NCBI GenBank assembly: GCA_003427395.1
Contig: BFEA01000574.1
Span: forward strand, 570,798-591,918
From: Chara braunii
Lineage: Eukaryota; Streptophyta; Charophyceae; Charales; Characeae
Length of the DNA: 21,121 nucleotides
Direction: 5' to 3'
Below the pieces are notes generated by a model. The model made no database searches. It was given only the letters and a program-made list of their open reading frames with translations, and was not told the origin of the DNA. The position numbers and the translations under genes are program-made. This document shows, one piece after another, positions 8,141 through 17,705 of the stretch (position 1 is its first letter; every line of letters begins with the position of its first letter).

Positions 8141-8640
8141 TCAATAGTCCCTTTGTCGACCGGTAGAAGTGATCCGTCGGCACACCGACCGAACCCAAAG
8201 TCACGCGCCGCATCTGTCACCCACGGGAGGGTTGGTCGGGGCTCCTGTAACCTGCACGTACAACGTTAGTCCACATCCACGCAAGCACCGACCGTAACAG
8301 CCCCGAGACAAATGTCCAAACGGCACGTGTCACAGCCCTGGTAAGCACAAAACGTTCATTTTCATTCAGTCCAAAACAATAGGAACCATAATACTGTTTC
8401 CGGTCCTAAACGTATGTCCCACCCCTAAGTCTGAGAAATCAGTTTGGGTGCCTATAGATCTGGTCATCAACCTGGGTCTAATCCTCCTTCCAATCGGGTG
8501 CCGCCGGTAACATGCTCGCCGATCCCAAGGAACTGTACTAGAACTCTCCGTGTCTAAGGTCGCCTCTCTCGCCCACTGGGGCCAAAGCTCTAGGTCAACC
8601 TTGACCATACCTCGACGCGATTTGCAGGGTCAGAAAGGTC
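8141..8640. other. Unassigned sequence between retroelement and minisatellites
   Basis: No gene recognised. On the minus strand, TGTTAC begins at 8299 and TGTGACA near 8332, resembling the TGTTACA seen at the other end of the retroelement (1563). This makes the part below 8300 a possible 5' LTR edge, but the agreement is only six or seven bases. An open frame on the minus strand (8366-8608) shows no known motif. Confidence 0.35.
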
Positions 8641-8687
8641 CGGCTCCGAATGTGTGTGGGCGGGAAAGCCCGATTGAGATTGTACTC

Positions 8688-8967
8688 TTCCAGAAAGATC
8701 TCGCCCGTCCGGAATGCACCTCCTCGAGAAGGTTCGGCTCAGAATGTACCTCTTCGGAAGGCTCCGTTCAGAATGCGCCTCTTCGGAAAACCATCTTCGG
8801 AAGGCCCGGTTCAGAATGTACCTCTTCGGAAGACCCGGTTCATAATGTACCTCTTCGGAAGGCTCGGTTCAAAATGTACCTCTTCGGAAAGCCATCTTCA
8901 CGGTGTGCCCCTTCGGAGTCCTCTCCTCGATGTGCCCCTTCGGAAGACCCTCTTCGCGATGTGCCCG
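8688..8967. repeat. Minisatellite, 29-bp period
   Basis: Units beginning CTTCGGAAG and ending AATGTACCT start at 8723 (as CTCGAGAAG), 8752, 8795, 8824, 8853, 8882 and 8911. Each step is 29 bases, apart from one 14-base partial unit at 8781 and a 27-base step to 8938. Less regular copies precede it from about 8640. The 29-base step rotates the frame and keeps several frames open. Confidence 0.93.
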
Positions 8968-8969
8968 GC

Positions 8970-9356
8970 TGCGCCTCAAAAGGCCCTTTTCGCCCGGTAA
9001 TCGAGTGCGCCCCAAAAGGTCCACTCGGCTCGATAATCTGTCCGCACCCCCAAAGGCCCAGTTTGATCGGTGATCTGTCTGCGCCCCAAAGGCTCAGTTC
9101 GTTCGGTGATCTGTCCGCACCCCAAAGGCTGAGTTCGTTCGGTAATCTGTCTATGCCCCAAAGGCTCTGTTCGTTCGGTGATCTGTTCCCGCCCCAAAGG
9201 CTCAGTTCGTTCGGTGATCTGTCCGTGCCCCAAAGGCCCAGTTCGTTCTGTGGACTTTCCGCGCCCCAAAGGCTCAGTTCGTCCGATGGACTGTCCACGC
9301 CCCAAAGGCCCAGTTCGTTCTGTGATCTGTCCACGCCCCAAAGGAACCTTCTTGTC
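8970..9356. repeat. Minisatellite, 36-bp period
   Basis: The word CCCCAAAGG starts at 9048, 9084, 9120, 9156, 9192, 9228, 9264, 9300 and 9336, exactly 36 bases apart. Two diverged copies precede it (about 8974 and 9010). Between these words stand GTTCGTTCGG and GATCTGTCC. Because 36 is a multiple of three, all frames stay open. The plus frame ending at 9359 and the minus frames at 8840-9341 are 12-residue periodic products of the DNA repeat, not evidence of a gene. Confidence 0.96.
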
Positions 9357-9368
9357 TAGTACCCGGTC

Positions 9369-9545
9369 GCGTCCGAAGAGGCCATTTTGCCCTGTATTCC
9401 GACCGCGCCCAAAGGAGCCCTTTTGCCCTGTATTCTGACAGCGCCCAAAGGAGTCTTTTTCTGAGTTTCTCCTGTATTCTGACAGTGCCCAAAGGAGCCA
9501 TTTTGCCCTGTGCTCTGACCTCGCTCAAAGGGGCTCTTCTGTTCT
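9369..9545. repeat. Diverged extension of the 36-bp minisatellite
   Basis: The word GCGCCCAAAGGAG with TTTTGCCCTGTATTC recurs at 9405, 9441, 9485 and 9521 (36, 44 and 36 bases apart). The unit keeps the CCCAAAGG core and length of the neighbouring array but has a different second half, which suggests a shared origin and separate local amplification. Confidence 0.88.
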
Positions 9546-9969
9546 GTGTTCCGATCGGATGGTCTGGCTACTTCCCCAACTAATTCCCAGCTATATGCAG
9601 GCGCGCGCGCTCACGCGTGCGGAATTCTCCACCCGATCCCGCGAGTGCACGGGGCCCAATCAGCATCCCTGCTTGTGAGCGGCGGCTGTGCGCATGACTA
9701 TCCGACTGTGTGCGAACATCGCGTCCTCTCGCGGCTGTGCACAGTGGCTGTGCATGTGCGCATACGCTATCCCGGTTGTGCGTGAGTATCCCGACTCCGC
9801 CCGACTGTGCGCAGGGCTATGTGCGTGCGTTGTCCTATCCCTGTAGTGCCGGGGTGTGCGAGTGAGTGCGCGCGTCTGCGCGCTCCCTATCCTGTCAGTG
9901 CGCGGACACGTGAGGGTGTGTGCGCGCGATCTCTAACCCGTACAAGGGGTTGTGCGCTGACGCACGCCC
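9546..9969. other. GC-rich low-complexity sequence
   Basis: Rich in GTGCGC, GCGCGC and TATCCC-type words, with loosely repeated CTATCC...GTGCG segments. Long open frames pass through it in the plus direction (from 9546 and from 9807), as expected of GC-rich DNA with few stops. I see no domain or conserved motif. Confidence 0.55.
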
Positions 9970-10330
9970 GTGCTCCCCTGTCCTTTCCCGCAGTTGTGGG
10001 GGTGCGCGCGCGGTTGCCCGCGGAGCACCCTCGTCCGTTCCCACAGGTGCGCGGGTGTGCGAGCAGTTGCACGAGGCGCTCCCCCGTCCGCTCCCGCAGG
10101 TGCAAGGGTGTGCGTGCAGTTGCGCGCGGGGCTCCCCTGTCCTTTCCCGCAGGTGCGCAGGTGCACGCGCAGTTGCGCGCGGAGCTCCCTCGTCCGTTCC
10201 CGCAGGTGCGCGGGTGCGCGTGCAGTTGCGCGCGGTGCTCCCCCGTCCACTCCCGCAGGTGCGCGGGTGTGCGCGCAGTTCCGCGCGGAGCTCCCCTGTC
10301 CGTTCCCGCAGGTGCGCGGGTGAGCGGGCC
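9970..10330. repeat. Minisatellite, 53-bp period, very GC-rich
   Basis: The marker CAGGTG (first copy CAGTTG) starts at 9991, 10044, 10097, 10150, 10203, 10256 and 10309, exactly 53 bases apart, giving about seven units. Each unit holds GTGCGCGGGTG, CAGTTGCGCGCGG and a CCCGTCCG-type segment. As 53 is not a multiple of three, the translation cycles through three peptide phrases and repeats every 159 bases. This explains the overlapping 332-, 252- and 198-residue open frames. Confidence 0.96.
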
Positions 10331-10660
10331 GTGCGCGCCTGCTCGCCCTTGCGCCTGTGCGTCCGCGCTCGACTGCGCGCGAGTGCGCCCGTGCGTCCGA
10401 GGACTGTCGTGGGCGTGCGCGCTCGCCGTTCGGTGTGCGCGTGTCCGTCCGTACGTGGTGACGTGCACGCGCGTGCGCTCGGGTGCGTGGTGGAGCGTGG
10501 AGTCGTGCGTGTGTGACCTCTCGTCCGCTTCCCCGTGCGTGTTACCTGCTCGTTCTCTCACCCTGTGCGTGTTGGAGAGCGTTCTTTCTTCGGGCGCCCT
10601 TTGCTTCTCCTGCCAGAGGTGCCCAACTCCACGTGCGCCTTCCACTCGTGCGAGTCCAAA
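10331..10660. other. GTGCGC-rich flank of the minisatellite
   Basis: Irregular GTGCG and GTCCG words with falling GC content towards 10660. The plus frame continues from the repeat to 10805 only for lack of stops. No gene is recognised. Confidence 0.5.
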
Positions 10661-12059
10661 GTCCGTGCATGCGAGAAGTGTCCCTGCCCCGGGCCCGGTT
10701 CGGCTTTTATACTTTGTCGGGCCCCTTCCTGAAGTGTGTCCCAGCCCTTGTGCGCACCGAGGCTGCCAACAAGTTGCAGCGCCCCGGTACCGGACCTGTG
10801 CCTGAGCCTGATTGGGCCCCCTAAGAGTTTTTGGTGAGGCGGGCCTTTTTGTCGGGAACCGGGCCTTTTGCAGCGCCGTGGTACCGATGCTCTCCCCGAA
10901 CCTGTCCCGGGTTTATTTGATCCTAGGTGGTCCCCACCCACAGGTGGTACCGGACCCTTAATAAAAACCCCGTAGGTACCTTCGAAATTCTAAGTTGTCG
11001 GCCCATTCCCGGGCCTAGGACCGAGTACCTCTTTTCCTTAGGGCCAAGGCCTCCCCATGTGGCCGGTCCCCACCATTCGTCCACGCAGGGTATTCCTGGA
11101 ACTCGGTCGCTTGTGGTAACCTCGGAGGCTGCCGCCGCTTGAGATGCCCGAGGCCTCGCGTTAAGCGCCCAACGCCTCTTTCTCCATGGCTTTTCTGCCG
11201 ACCTTTAGTGTAATTCTCGTCCCTTGCGGTCGTGCCCTTTGTGCCAATCCCTCGGCAAACCCTCCGCTGTGATAGTCTCTTTATGCCCGTCGGCAACTTA
11301 CGTTCACGCCCTCTTCACAAGGGTATCGGCCTTTGATGCTCGAGCCCCATCCAAACTGAGTGTCGTGGCCCGACCACTCGCGCCGTCAATCTGTCGCCGC
11401 ATTTTTCCATGGCCCGCCGAGTCTCTGTCAGGTAAAATCAGTTAAATAGTATCCTCGTCGCGCTGTCGCACTTTTCCCAGTCGGGCCACTTCGGACGACC
11501 GGAAAGCCAACAGGTTGTCACGCAGGATTTTGTATGCGATTGCAATAATAAAATAAGTTAATTAAAGCAAATCCCTTCCTGTTGTGTGTGTCCGGCTTCG
11601 AGCGAGACCCTTCAATTACGGTCTTCACCGGTCCCCGGTCTTAAGAATCTTTTATTTTAATTCGGAACAGCAGAGAATCATGCAAATAATAATCATAAAA
11701 TTATGGAGCGCTATGCATGCATCAATTATGTCAATCTGATTTTGAGAACTGTGACAGAATCATCCAACAAATCAATCATCAAGCAAGAACAATGCAAGAA
11801 GCAAGACCGACTGACTGACTTGGGCAAAAACAGTCAAATGAATGAGGGAAGAATGAAAACTCATAATAGTCTCAGGAAGTACATATGGAAGAGAGCATGG
11901 CCAACACCGATCAAAGAGTCCTCACTCCTCCCTCTGAACCTCACACTCATCCTCTCACTTTGCTGTCCGTCGTTTGGGTTTCTTGCCATGTCTCCGTACT
12001 CTCTGAGGTTGTGGCTTCTGAATGTAAAGGTACTTGAAGCCCACTAGCTCCAAACACTT
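10661..12059. other. Unassigned intergenic sequence
   Basis: No gene recognised. A phrase GCAGCGCC..GGTACCG occurs twice (10776 and 10870), and there are several GGGCC-rich words between 10690 and 10870. From about 11530 the composition turns AT-rich (AATAATAAAATAAG). A 114-codon plus frame at 11703-12047 begins with ATG but has no recognisable motif and lies back to back with the minus-strand frame at 12060, so it is probably incidental. Confidence 0.45.
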
Positions 12060-12608
12060 TCATCCAAGTCCCATGATACGGAAGTCAAGCATGACACAAA
12101 ATTGTTCCCATAGAGTGGGGAGATATGGCTGAGAGAAAATGCCCCTCCTGAGATGTGGAAACTCGGAGGGTTCAGTCACTGCCTCGTAGTCGATCTCTGC
12201 TGGCGATACGTATCTCCTGGCCAAATCCACCAGTCCTCCCCAATAAGAGTCGTCAGTAAGATAGTAGGGGACCGGCGGTTTGGGATAGTCAGTGAAAAGC
12301 TTAGGACCAAAGCTATTGACTAGCTTTGTGCCTCCCTGGAATCTCTCAGCTCTCCATTGCACAAACCCAGTTGCTGCAGCCCACACTGCATCAAAATGAG
12401 GGTGTATCTCGTTCCCCTTTTTCAGGAAGATCCGCAGATCATTGACTGTACCGCCAGCCAACTCAGTAAGAACAATGTAGATAGCCAGATCTTCATGCTT
12501 AAACCCATCAATACTGACATACTTGTAGGGGAAGCTCTCCCTGGCAGCGATCAGGTTGAGGCTGTCAAGGACCGACTGATCAACTGTGATGGGGTTGATC
12601 TCTCTCAT
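12060..12608 (-). CDS. Unrecognised protein, 182 residues (possible exon)
   Basis: An ATG-started minus-strand frame (start at 12608, TGA at 12060) that reads like genuine protein: varied composition, no low complexity, aromatic-rich segments such as FPYKYVSIDGF, DAVWAAATGFVQWRAERF and PYYLTDDSYWGGLVDLARRYV, and a short end FRIMGLG. I know no family with this pattern and see no signal peptide, membrane segment or catalytic motif. The frame stays open about 45 codons above the ATG. A second frame (DIQSIQEPVSQAVFSLYQ) also reads protein-like and ends in a TGA overlapping the ATG as ATGA. Either a frameshift or an exon edge could lie there. The Kozak context is weak. Confidence 0.5.
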   Translation of the reverse strand: MREINPITVDQSVLDSLNLIAARESFPYKYVSIDGFKHEDLAIYIVLTELAGGTVNDLRIFLKKGNEIHPHFDAVWAAATGFVQWRAERFQGGTKLVNSFGPKLFTDYPKPPVPYYLTDDSYWGGLVDLARRYVSPAEIDYEAVTEPSEFPHLRRGIFSQPYLPTLWEQFCVMLDFRIMGLG

Positions 12609-12937
12609 GTGTTCGGATAAGTAGTTACTCCCTGATAGAGAGAAAAGACAGCTTGACTGACGGGCTCCTGAATGCTTTGAATGTCGTTCTGGGTGTTGCT
12701 CTGAATGTTGTTTATGAATTATGTTGATCTGAATACCTTTTCTGAATGCTGATCAGGATGCTGATCTGAGTGTCAACTAAAAGTTGATTGTCTTGATGAT
12801 TGATTGCTGCTTGACTGCTGGTTGATTGCTGCCGTCTTGAATTAACTGTTGCTTGCCGAACAGACGATAATTGTCACTAGACGAACAAACCCTTAGTTGC
12901 CATCTAAGCGCTGTCCGGAGGTCATCCGAAGGCTACC
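12609..12937. other. Low-complexity region upstream of the 182-residue frame
   Basis: Repeated CTGAATG, GATTGCTG and TGATC words on the plus strand (CAACATTCA and CAGCAATCA on the minus strand). The minus strand could be leader, coding sequence rich in Gln/His, or intron. No clear period is found. Confidence 0.4.
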
Positions 12938-13110
12938 TGAAAGCTGTCTGAAAATTATCTGGAATTCGCTTGAAAGCTGTCTCAAAATTATATGAAGTTT
13001 GCCTGAAAGCTGTCTGAAAATTATCTGAAGTTTGCTTGAAAGCTGTCTGAAAATTATATGAAGTTTGTCTGAAAGCTGTCTGAAAATTATCTGAAGTTTG
13101 TCTGAAAGCT
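12938..13110. repeat. Minisatellite, 33-bp period
   Basis: TGAAAGCTG, later varied to TGAAAGCTT, starts at 12938, 12971, 13004, 13037, 13070 and 13103, each 33 bases apart. The spacer alternates between AAAATTATC and AAAATTATA. On the minus strand one frame gives an 11-residue repeat LSxKLxIIFRQ, open from 13156 to 12893. It has no nearby conventional start and is likely a by-product of the repeat length. Confidence 0.95.
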
Positions 13111-13218
13111 TAATTGTATGTTGCTCGGTCATTACCAACGGCACTGTGCATTGCACACCGAAAGCACCGTCGAGTGTTGATCAACACTGACAGCTCTGAG
13201 TACCAGGGTCGTACGTCG

Positions 13219-13362
13219 CTGAGTCTGTTCTCTGGTTGTCTGAGTCTGGTTTCTGGTTGTCTGAGTCTGGTCTTTGGTTGTCTGAGTCCGAGTCTGGTCT
13301 CTGGTCTGGTCTCTGGTTGTCTGAGTCCGGTCTCTGGTTGTCTGAGTCCGGGTTAGACACTG
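13219..13362. repeat. Minisatellite, 21-bp period
   Basis: CTGAGTCYG begins at 13219, 13240, 13261 and 13282 (21 bases apart), then at 13321 and 13342 after a 39-base unit containing a partial duplication. The unit also holds GGTCTCTGGTTG. Frames stay open through it because 21 is a multiple of three. Confidence 0.93.
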
Positions 13363-13592
13363 GTTGAGTGCTGATCTGGAAACTAATTGCTGGATAGTTG
13401 AATGTTGAGATAACTGCTGATTGGATGTAGACTGATTGCTACCCTCAGTGTTGAGCCTTGCGCATTAGTAACAGTACTCAGCACCTTCCACTGTTAACAG
13501 CGCCGAGTATCAAGCACTGTGTATTGGTTACTGATCAGATTCACTAGTGGAGTCCTCTATAAAAAAAAAGATTTGTGCACTTTCATGCTCTC
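13363..13592. other. Spacer between minisatellites and the 81-residue frame
   Basis: Words CTGATTG, CTGATC and CAGTACTCAGCAC continue the CTGA-rich style of the neighbouring repeats without a regular period. A run of nine A lies at 13561-13569. No gene is seen. Confidence 0.4.
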
Positions 13593-13838
13593 TTAGAATT
13601 TCGCCCTGGTTGGCTCCAAACTTTCCAGCAATGAAACGGTATTGTGCAGCTTTCCACTTGGCTCATAGATATAGAAAACGTACTCCATGAGCTTATAGTG
13701 ATTTTCTGCCTTCTCCATAGCAAACTCCCTCAGAAATCTCTTGTATTCCTCAGTCTCACCAACTACCCTATTTTCCCAACCTTCCGTTTTTGCTTGGCGT
13801 AGGGTGCAGGTCACAACCAGGATATCCTTGCTTCCCAT
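13593..13838 (-). CDS. Unrecognised protein, 81 residues (possible exon)
   Basis: The first in-frame ATG is at 13838 (MGSKDILVVTCTLRQAK); the open frame continues about 32 codons further up without an ATG. The peptide is charged and helix-prone in the middle (EYKRFLREFAMEKAENHYKL), then reads MEYVFYIYEPSGKLHNTVSL and stops with TAA at 13593. The mix of residues looks like folded protein, but I recognise no family. It lies on the same strand as the 182-residue frame 1 kb away and may be an exon or fragment of the same gene or mobile element. A microsatellite begins about 130 bases upstream. Confidence 0.4.
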   Translation of the reverse strand: MGSKDILVVTCTLRQAKTEGWENRVVGETEEYKRFLREFAMEKAENHYKLMEYVFYIYEPSGKLHNTVSLLESLEPTRAKF

Positions 13839-13971
13839 ATCTCTCCTACTATCCTTATCTTTCCCTTCTGGCGCGAGATTAAGGAAACGGGAAACGCATC
13901 CCCCTGACCCCTTTTCTCGTCTAACAGTTAACAATGTGTATTAGGAGACGCCCCCTTTGTTTGCGGGTTCG

Positions 13972-14041
<70 letters not shown>

Positions 14042-14042
14042 N

Positions 14043-14136
<94 letters not shown>

Positions 14137-14163
14137 TATATATATATATATAGATATATATAT
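13972..14163. repeat. Compound CA/TA microsatellite with one unknown base
   Basis: A CA run passes into a TA run, then an N at 14042, then again CA into a long TA run with two GATATA interruptions. The two halves repeat the same CA-to-TA order, which suggests that the N marks a joined or collapsed assembly gap. Confidence 0.95.
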
Positions 14164-16406
14164 TCCCTCACCTCCTTTCCTAGTAAGACTCAGGGAAGCA
14201 CTAGAACACAGTTGTTGGCCTTAGTGAGTTCGATGAGACTTCTATAAGCAGTCCGTATCTGTGACTCTTCAGATCAAGATATTAACACTCTGAGTTGTGT
14301 AACTGCGTGTTTACAAAAAATTAAGAAGTGAGCGAAGCGAAGATTCTCATTGAATGTAGATTGCATACCCCTTTCGTTCGTACTTTGCACATAACGACAT
14401 CTGTACCCTTGGCTCGATTTCTACACTGGGCGAGATGCGCACTAAGCAGAGCATTAACATCAGCCACTAGTTAGTATAGCACTAACAATACGCGTAATGC
14501 ACTCAGTCTATACAGCACACACGTGAGAGTCTGGTCACCACAAAATCAGATTGACAAAGCTCTGCTCACAAACATACCTTAGATGGGGGGATTTTAAGCT
14601 AACACTCGCTTAATAGCTTCCTCTTTATACCCAGCTCAGCATCTTTGGATGCAGCGCTAGTCCCCGTCAATCAGAAACTTGACGAGCAAGTACGCAACTT
14701 TTATGAGTATTGCGCAGCTTCTCCCCATCAAGCATCCTGATTAAGAATGCAAGTCACGGGGGTAATTATTCTAAGATTTCAAAGACTTTTATCTTTTATA
14801 GAGGGTGCAAACCCCGTCTGACAGGCTGAAGCCCCTTCAACGCGTACCGTGAACCCGGAGTCCATCAAGAAAACTCGTCAAAGTCAGTCAACAACCTCTC
14901 ATACACGAAGATTCTTCAAACAAAGGATGTAATAGTGACTCGTAGTTACCTTAATCATAAAAGTATATCACAAACATGGGGTTGAAAAGCCAAGCAAGAG
15001 TACAAGTGAAAACCCTGCTTTAGCACATGTTTATCCTAGTTCAGTAAGACTTCGAATCCTCTAACTCCGTGAGTGGATTATTAAATCAGCACTCACGCAG
15101 AGTAGTAGTGGCGATCAAAAGGCACAAATTCTTGATGATTCAACCACAGGTAAGAGCAACCATCCCTCCGTAAGGTCATTCAGCAGACCAGTCATCATCA
15201 ACAGACAGATTATTATCAAACAGAATTGAGAACGATCAACTACTAAAACTACATTGTCGAATAGCAAGCGTTATTACGCCAGAAGTGGTTGTTTTCTCGC
15301 GCTAGTGACCAAAACTAAATTCACTCATTCCCAATCAGTGACTTACTCGATGCTCACGACTCAAAACAAACTACCAAACATACGCTGAATTACGACAGCT
15401 AGCAGCAGTAAGCTGTTCTATGAACTCTTAACTACCATGGCGAGGCCAACGCAAGGACAGATTGAGCCACGTTCGCCCGAGGGTCAGGGTTACCTGATGA
15501 TTTCGCCCTCTCCTCCATTAATCACCCTCGTAACTAGATCACATGGTCCCTCGCACGCAAACCCCTTCTCTTTGTAACTCAATTGACAGATAGTTGACAA
15601 TCGCGAGAATGTACTCAAAGTATCGAAGATAGCACCGAGAAGTACGCCAAGAAGAGTTTCAGCCTCCGTACTTCAACGAAAGACACAAAAAGGGGGGAGG
15701 GAGTCAATGACGTCAACCATTCATCTACATATTGATCACTTCACGGAGCTTTGACCCTCTCCCCATAAGCTCGATCATCAGGATACATGCGCCAACGCCC
15801 CCCACCTCCGCTACGGACTCACTCTTCTTTGCCCTGAGGACCATTCGACACATGGCACGTCCTGCTTACAGGCAGTCTGCTGACCTCTCCACGAAGGGCA
15901 AGACTAATACCTTCGGCATGTGATGGTGGTGACTTCAGCCAGGAGAGTGAGGGTCAAAGTCTTCTGTAATGCTAGTGTTGACATCAACATCGCTTCTCCT
16001 GCATACGACACACTTACACGCTCACACAGGGGTGACGTCAACAGCTCTAGCAGAACGATCCCCTTCTCTCTCTCTTTCTACATTCACGCGCACCCCATCT
16101 CACCCTCACTCACACTCGCCAACTGAGCATTGTCCAGACGATCATTCGCGCACCACGCCTCCCTCTGCGTGAACATGCCACGCATAGACTGAGCATGCTA
16201 GTCACAGCCTCCTGCTTTGTCCCGCTTTCCACGAGCGCACTAGTCTCGCACTTCTCTGACAAACGCAGCAAGCTGACGCTCCATGCTCGTGCATGTCCAA
16301 AAAAAAACGTTTCACGTCAACCACATTGCACGCTCTTTGACCCTCTCTCTCCACACACCCGGGACGTTCCCCCTGTCGCGCGTGTATGTGTACCTCCCTA
16401 TCGGGT
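14164..16406. other. Long stretch without a recognisable gene
   Basis: Mixed-composition DNA with no open frame longer than about 70 codons up to 16195 and no tandem repeat that I could find. Short plus frames at 15732-15923 and 15920-16126 show no motif. If the minus-strand frames on both sides are exons, this would be intron. Short CT-rich tracts occur near 16070. Confidence 0.5.
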
Positions 16407-16940
16407 TTAGTTCCGTGCACCACCTGCCCCCACGTTCAATGGTCCTGCCCCTGTTGGCCTCGCTCTGCCCTGGGCCGAACTGGCCTCGGGCCCAACTTCC
16501 ACTTGTCCCGCCAGCGGGTGGTTTCGACGGATCTGGTCCAGTCCATGCCAAGACTGGATATCCGCCTCTCGATCGCTCATCTCCGACTCTCCCTCCGAGG
16601 CCCTGTCATTGTGTTGCACCTCTCTTGTCGTGGTTCCAGTTGACGAGTCATCCTCGTGGTAGGTGACCGTTACCCGCATACCCGCAGTCACCCCGTCTCG
16701 CCTGCACCTCCACTCGGCCCTGTTGCGCGCCTCGGTAATAGCTGCCTGTAGTCCCTCATCCCTTCTCATCTCTTGTTCCCGATGACCACAGACGTTAATC
16801 TTTAACCTCACCTCTCCCGTAGACTTTCCGTAGGTCAGTATGGTCTCAACCAAGGGCCCCTGCTCGTCACCCCGTTCCCACGTCCAGGAGTACCTCATAT
16901 ACCTCGGCCTATAGCCACGCAGACCATTCCGATACGCCAT
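16407..16940 (-). CDS. Unrecognised protein, 177 residues (possible exon)
   Basis: ATG at 16940 in good context (purine at -3, G at +4), TAA at 16407. The first 110 residues read as a folded domain with alternating strand and helix character: RYMRYSWTWERGDEQGP, GEVRLKINVCGH, a charged helix EMRRDEGLQAAITEARNRAEW, and AGMRVTVTYHEDD. The last third is Ser/Gly/Pro-rich and may be disordered. I recognise no family, signal peptide or membrane segment. The frame is open 11 codons above the ATG to a TGA, so an exon edge there is possible. The overlapping plus frames (16283-16666, 16386-16643) look less protein-like. Confidence 0.45.
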   Translation of the reverse strand: MAYRNGLRGYRPRYMRYSWTWERGDEQGPLVETILTYGKSTGEVRLKINVCGHREQEMRRDEGLQAAITEARNRAEWRCRRDGVTAGMRVTVTYHEDDSSTGTTTREVQHNDRASEGESEMSDREADIQSWHGLDQIRRNHPLAGQVEVGPEASSAQGRARPTGAGPLNVGAGGARN

Positions 16941-17661
16941 AGCCGCCTTCTCTTCAATAGCCAGTGCCAGCGCTCAGTTCGTACTAGCACTGCACATGAG
17001 GCTACCGGACAGGCTGAGTCCAGACTATCAAGAAATCGAAGCCTCAACACATTATCACTGTTTACACTTGCGGGGCAATGACATACCCCTCACAAGGAAC
17101 AACCCATGTTTTATAGTGCTCAGAGGGGCCGCGATCCCCACGTACTAAATGGGGAATCTGATAATAATTTAGAATTTTCAAAATTAACAAAATATACGAC
17201 TCAAATAATTTCGAACAAGACAAAAAGAAGACGAGAATTCCCAACAGCTAGAACACAGGCAGGGTTCTCGCTGTGTAGTCGTCGATGTCTTAAATCCCCG
17301 AACACGACCTCCGATCAGAAGGAATAATCCCATAACGGGATACCGACAGACACAGTTACCCCTTTAAGATGCACTATCGCCCTAGCTCTACTGGGTACCC
17401 GTGTCCGATGGCAAGGAGGGGGCTTATGACTCTCCACGGAGAGTGATAGGCTCCCTACCAATGCGGCCGCGGGTCGCCCCTCTTTTGGGGTCCTACAACG
17501 CGACACTCAGTCGAACAAGCTTGGCGCAGGTGATATATGAGGGGTCGGCCTGCTTAGTCCGCAAAACGTAGCTCAAGCCCGGATTTCCGACCGTTGGCCT
17601 TCACACGAAATGACAGTCCTAAAGGTAAACCGAGTCTGGCAATCATACGAAAAGAAAACTA
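16941..17661. other. Unassigned sequence
   Basis: No gene is recognised. 17150-17230 is AT-rich. Short frames on both strands (60 to 73 codons) carry no motif. No repeat of note was found. Confidence 0.45.
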
Positions 17662-17705
17662 GGTAATAATATCAATAATAACAATAATAATAATAGTAAT
17701 AATTG
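17662..17705. repeat. AAT-type trinucleotide microsatellite
   Basis: Irregular AAT/ATA units with ATC, AAC and AGT interruptions, short and degenerate. Confidence 0.8.

Noticed and set aside
8550-9359. 269-residue plus-strand open frame with SAPQRLSSFGDL repeats
   Set aside because: The 12-residue period is the 36-bp DNA repeat read in one of several open frames. There is no non-repeat domain.
9807-10805. 332-residue plus-strand open frame rich in Cys, Arg, Ala and Pro
   Set aside because: It crosses the 53-bp minisatellite. Its peptide repeats follow the DNA period through three frames, and equally long frames exist on the other strand and in the other phases.
13941-14247. Open frames across the CA/TA microsatellite
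   Set aside because: They encode only His-Thr and Tyr-Ile dipeptides and pass through an unknown base.
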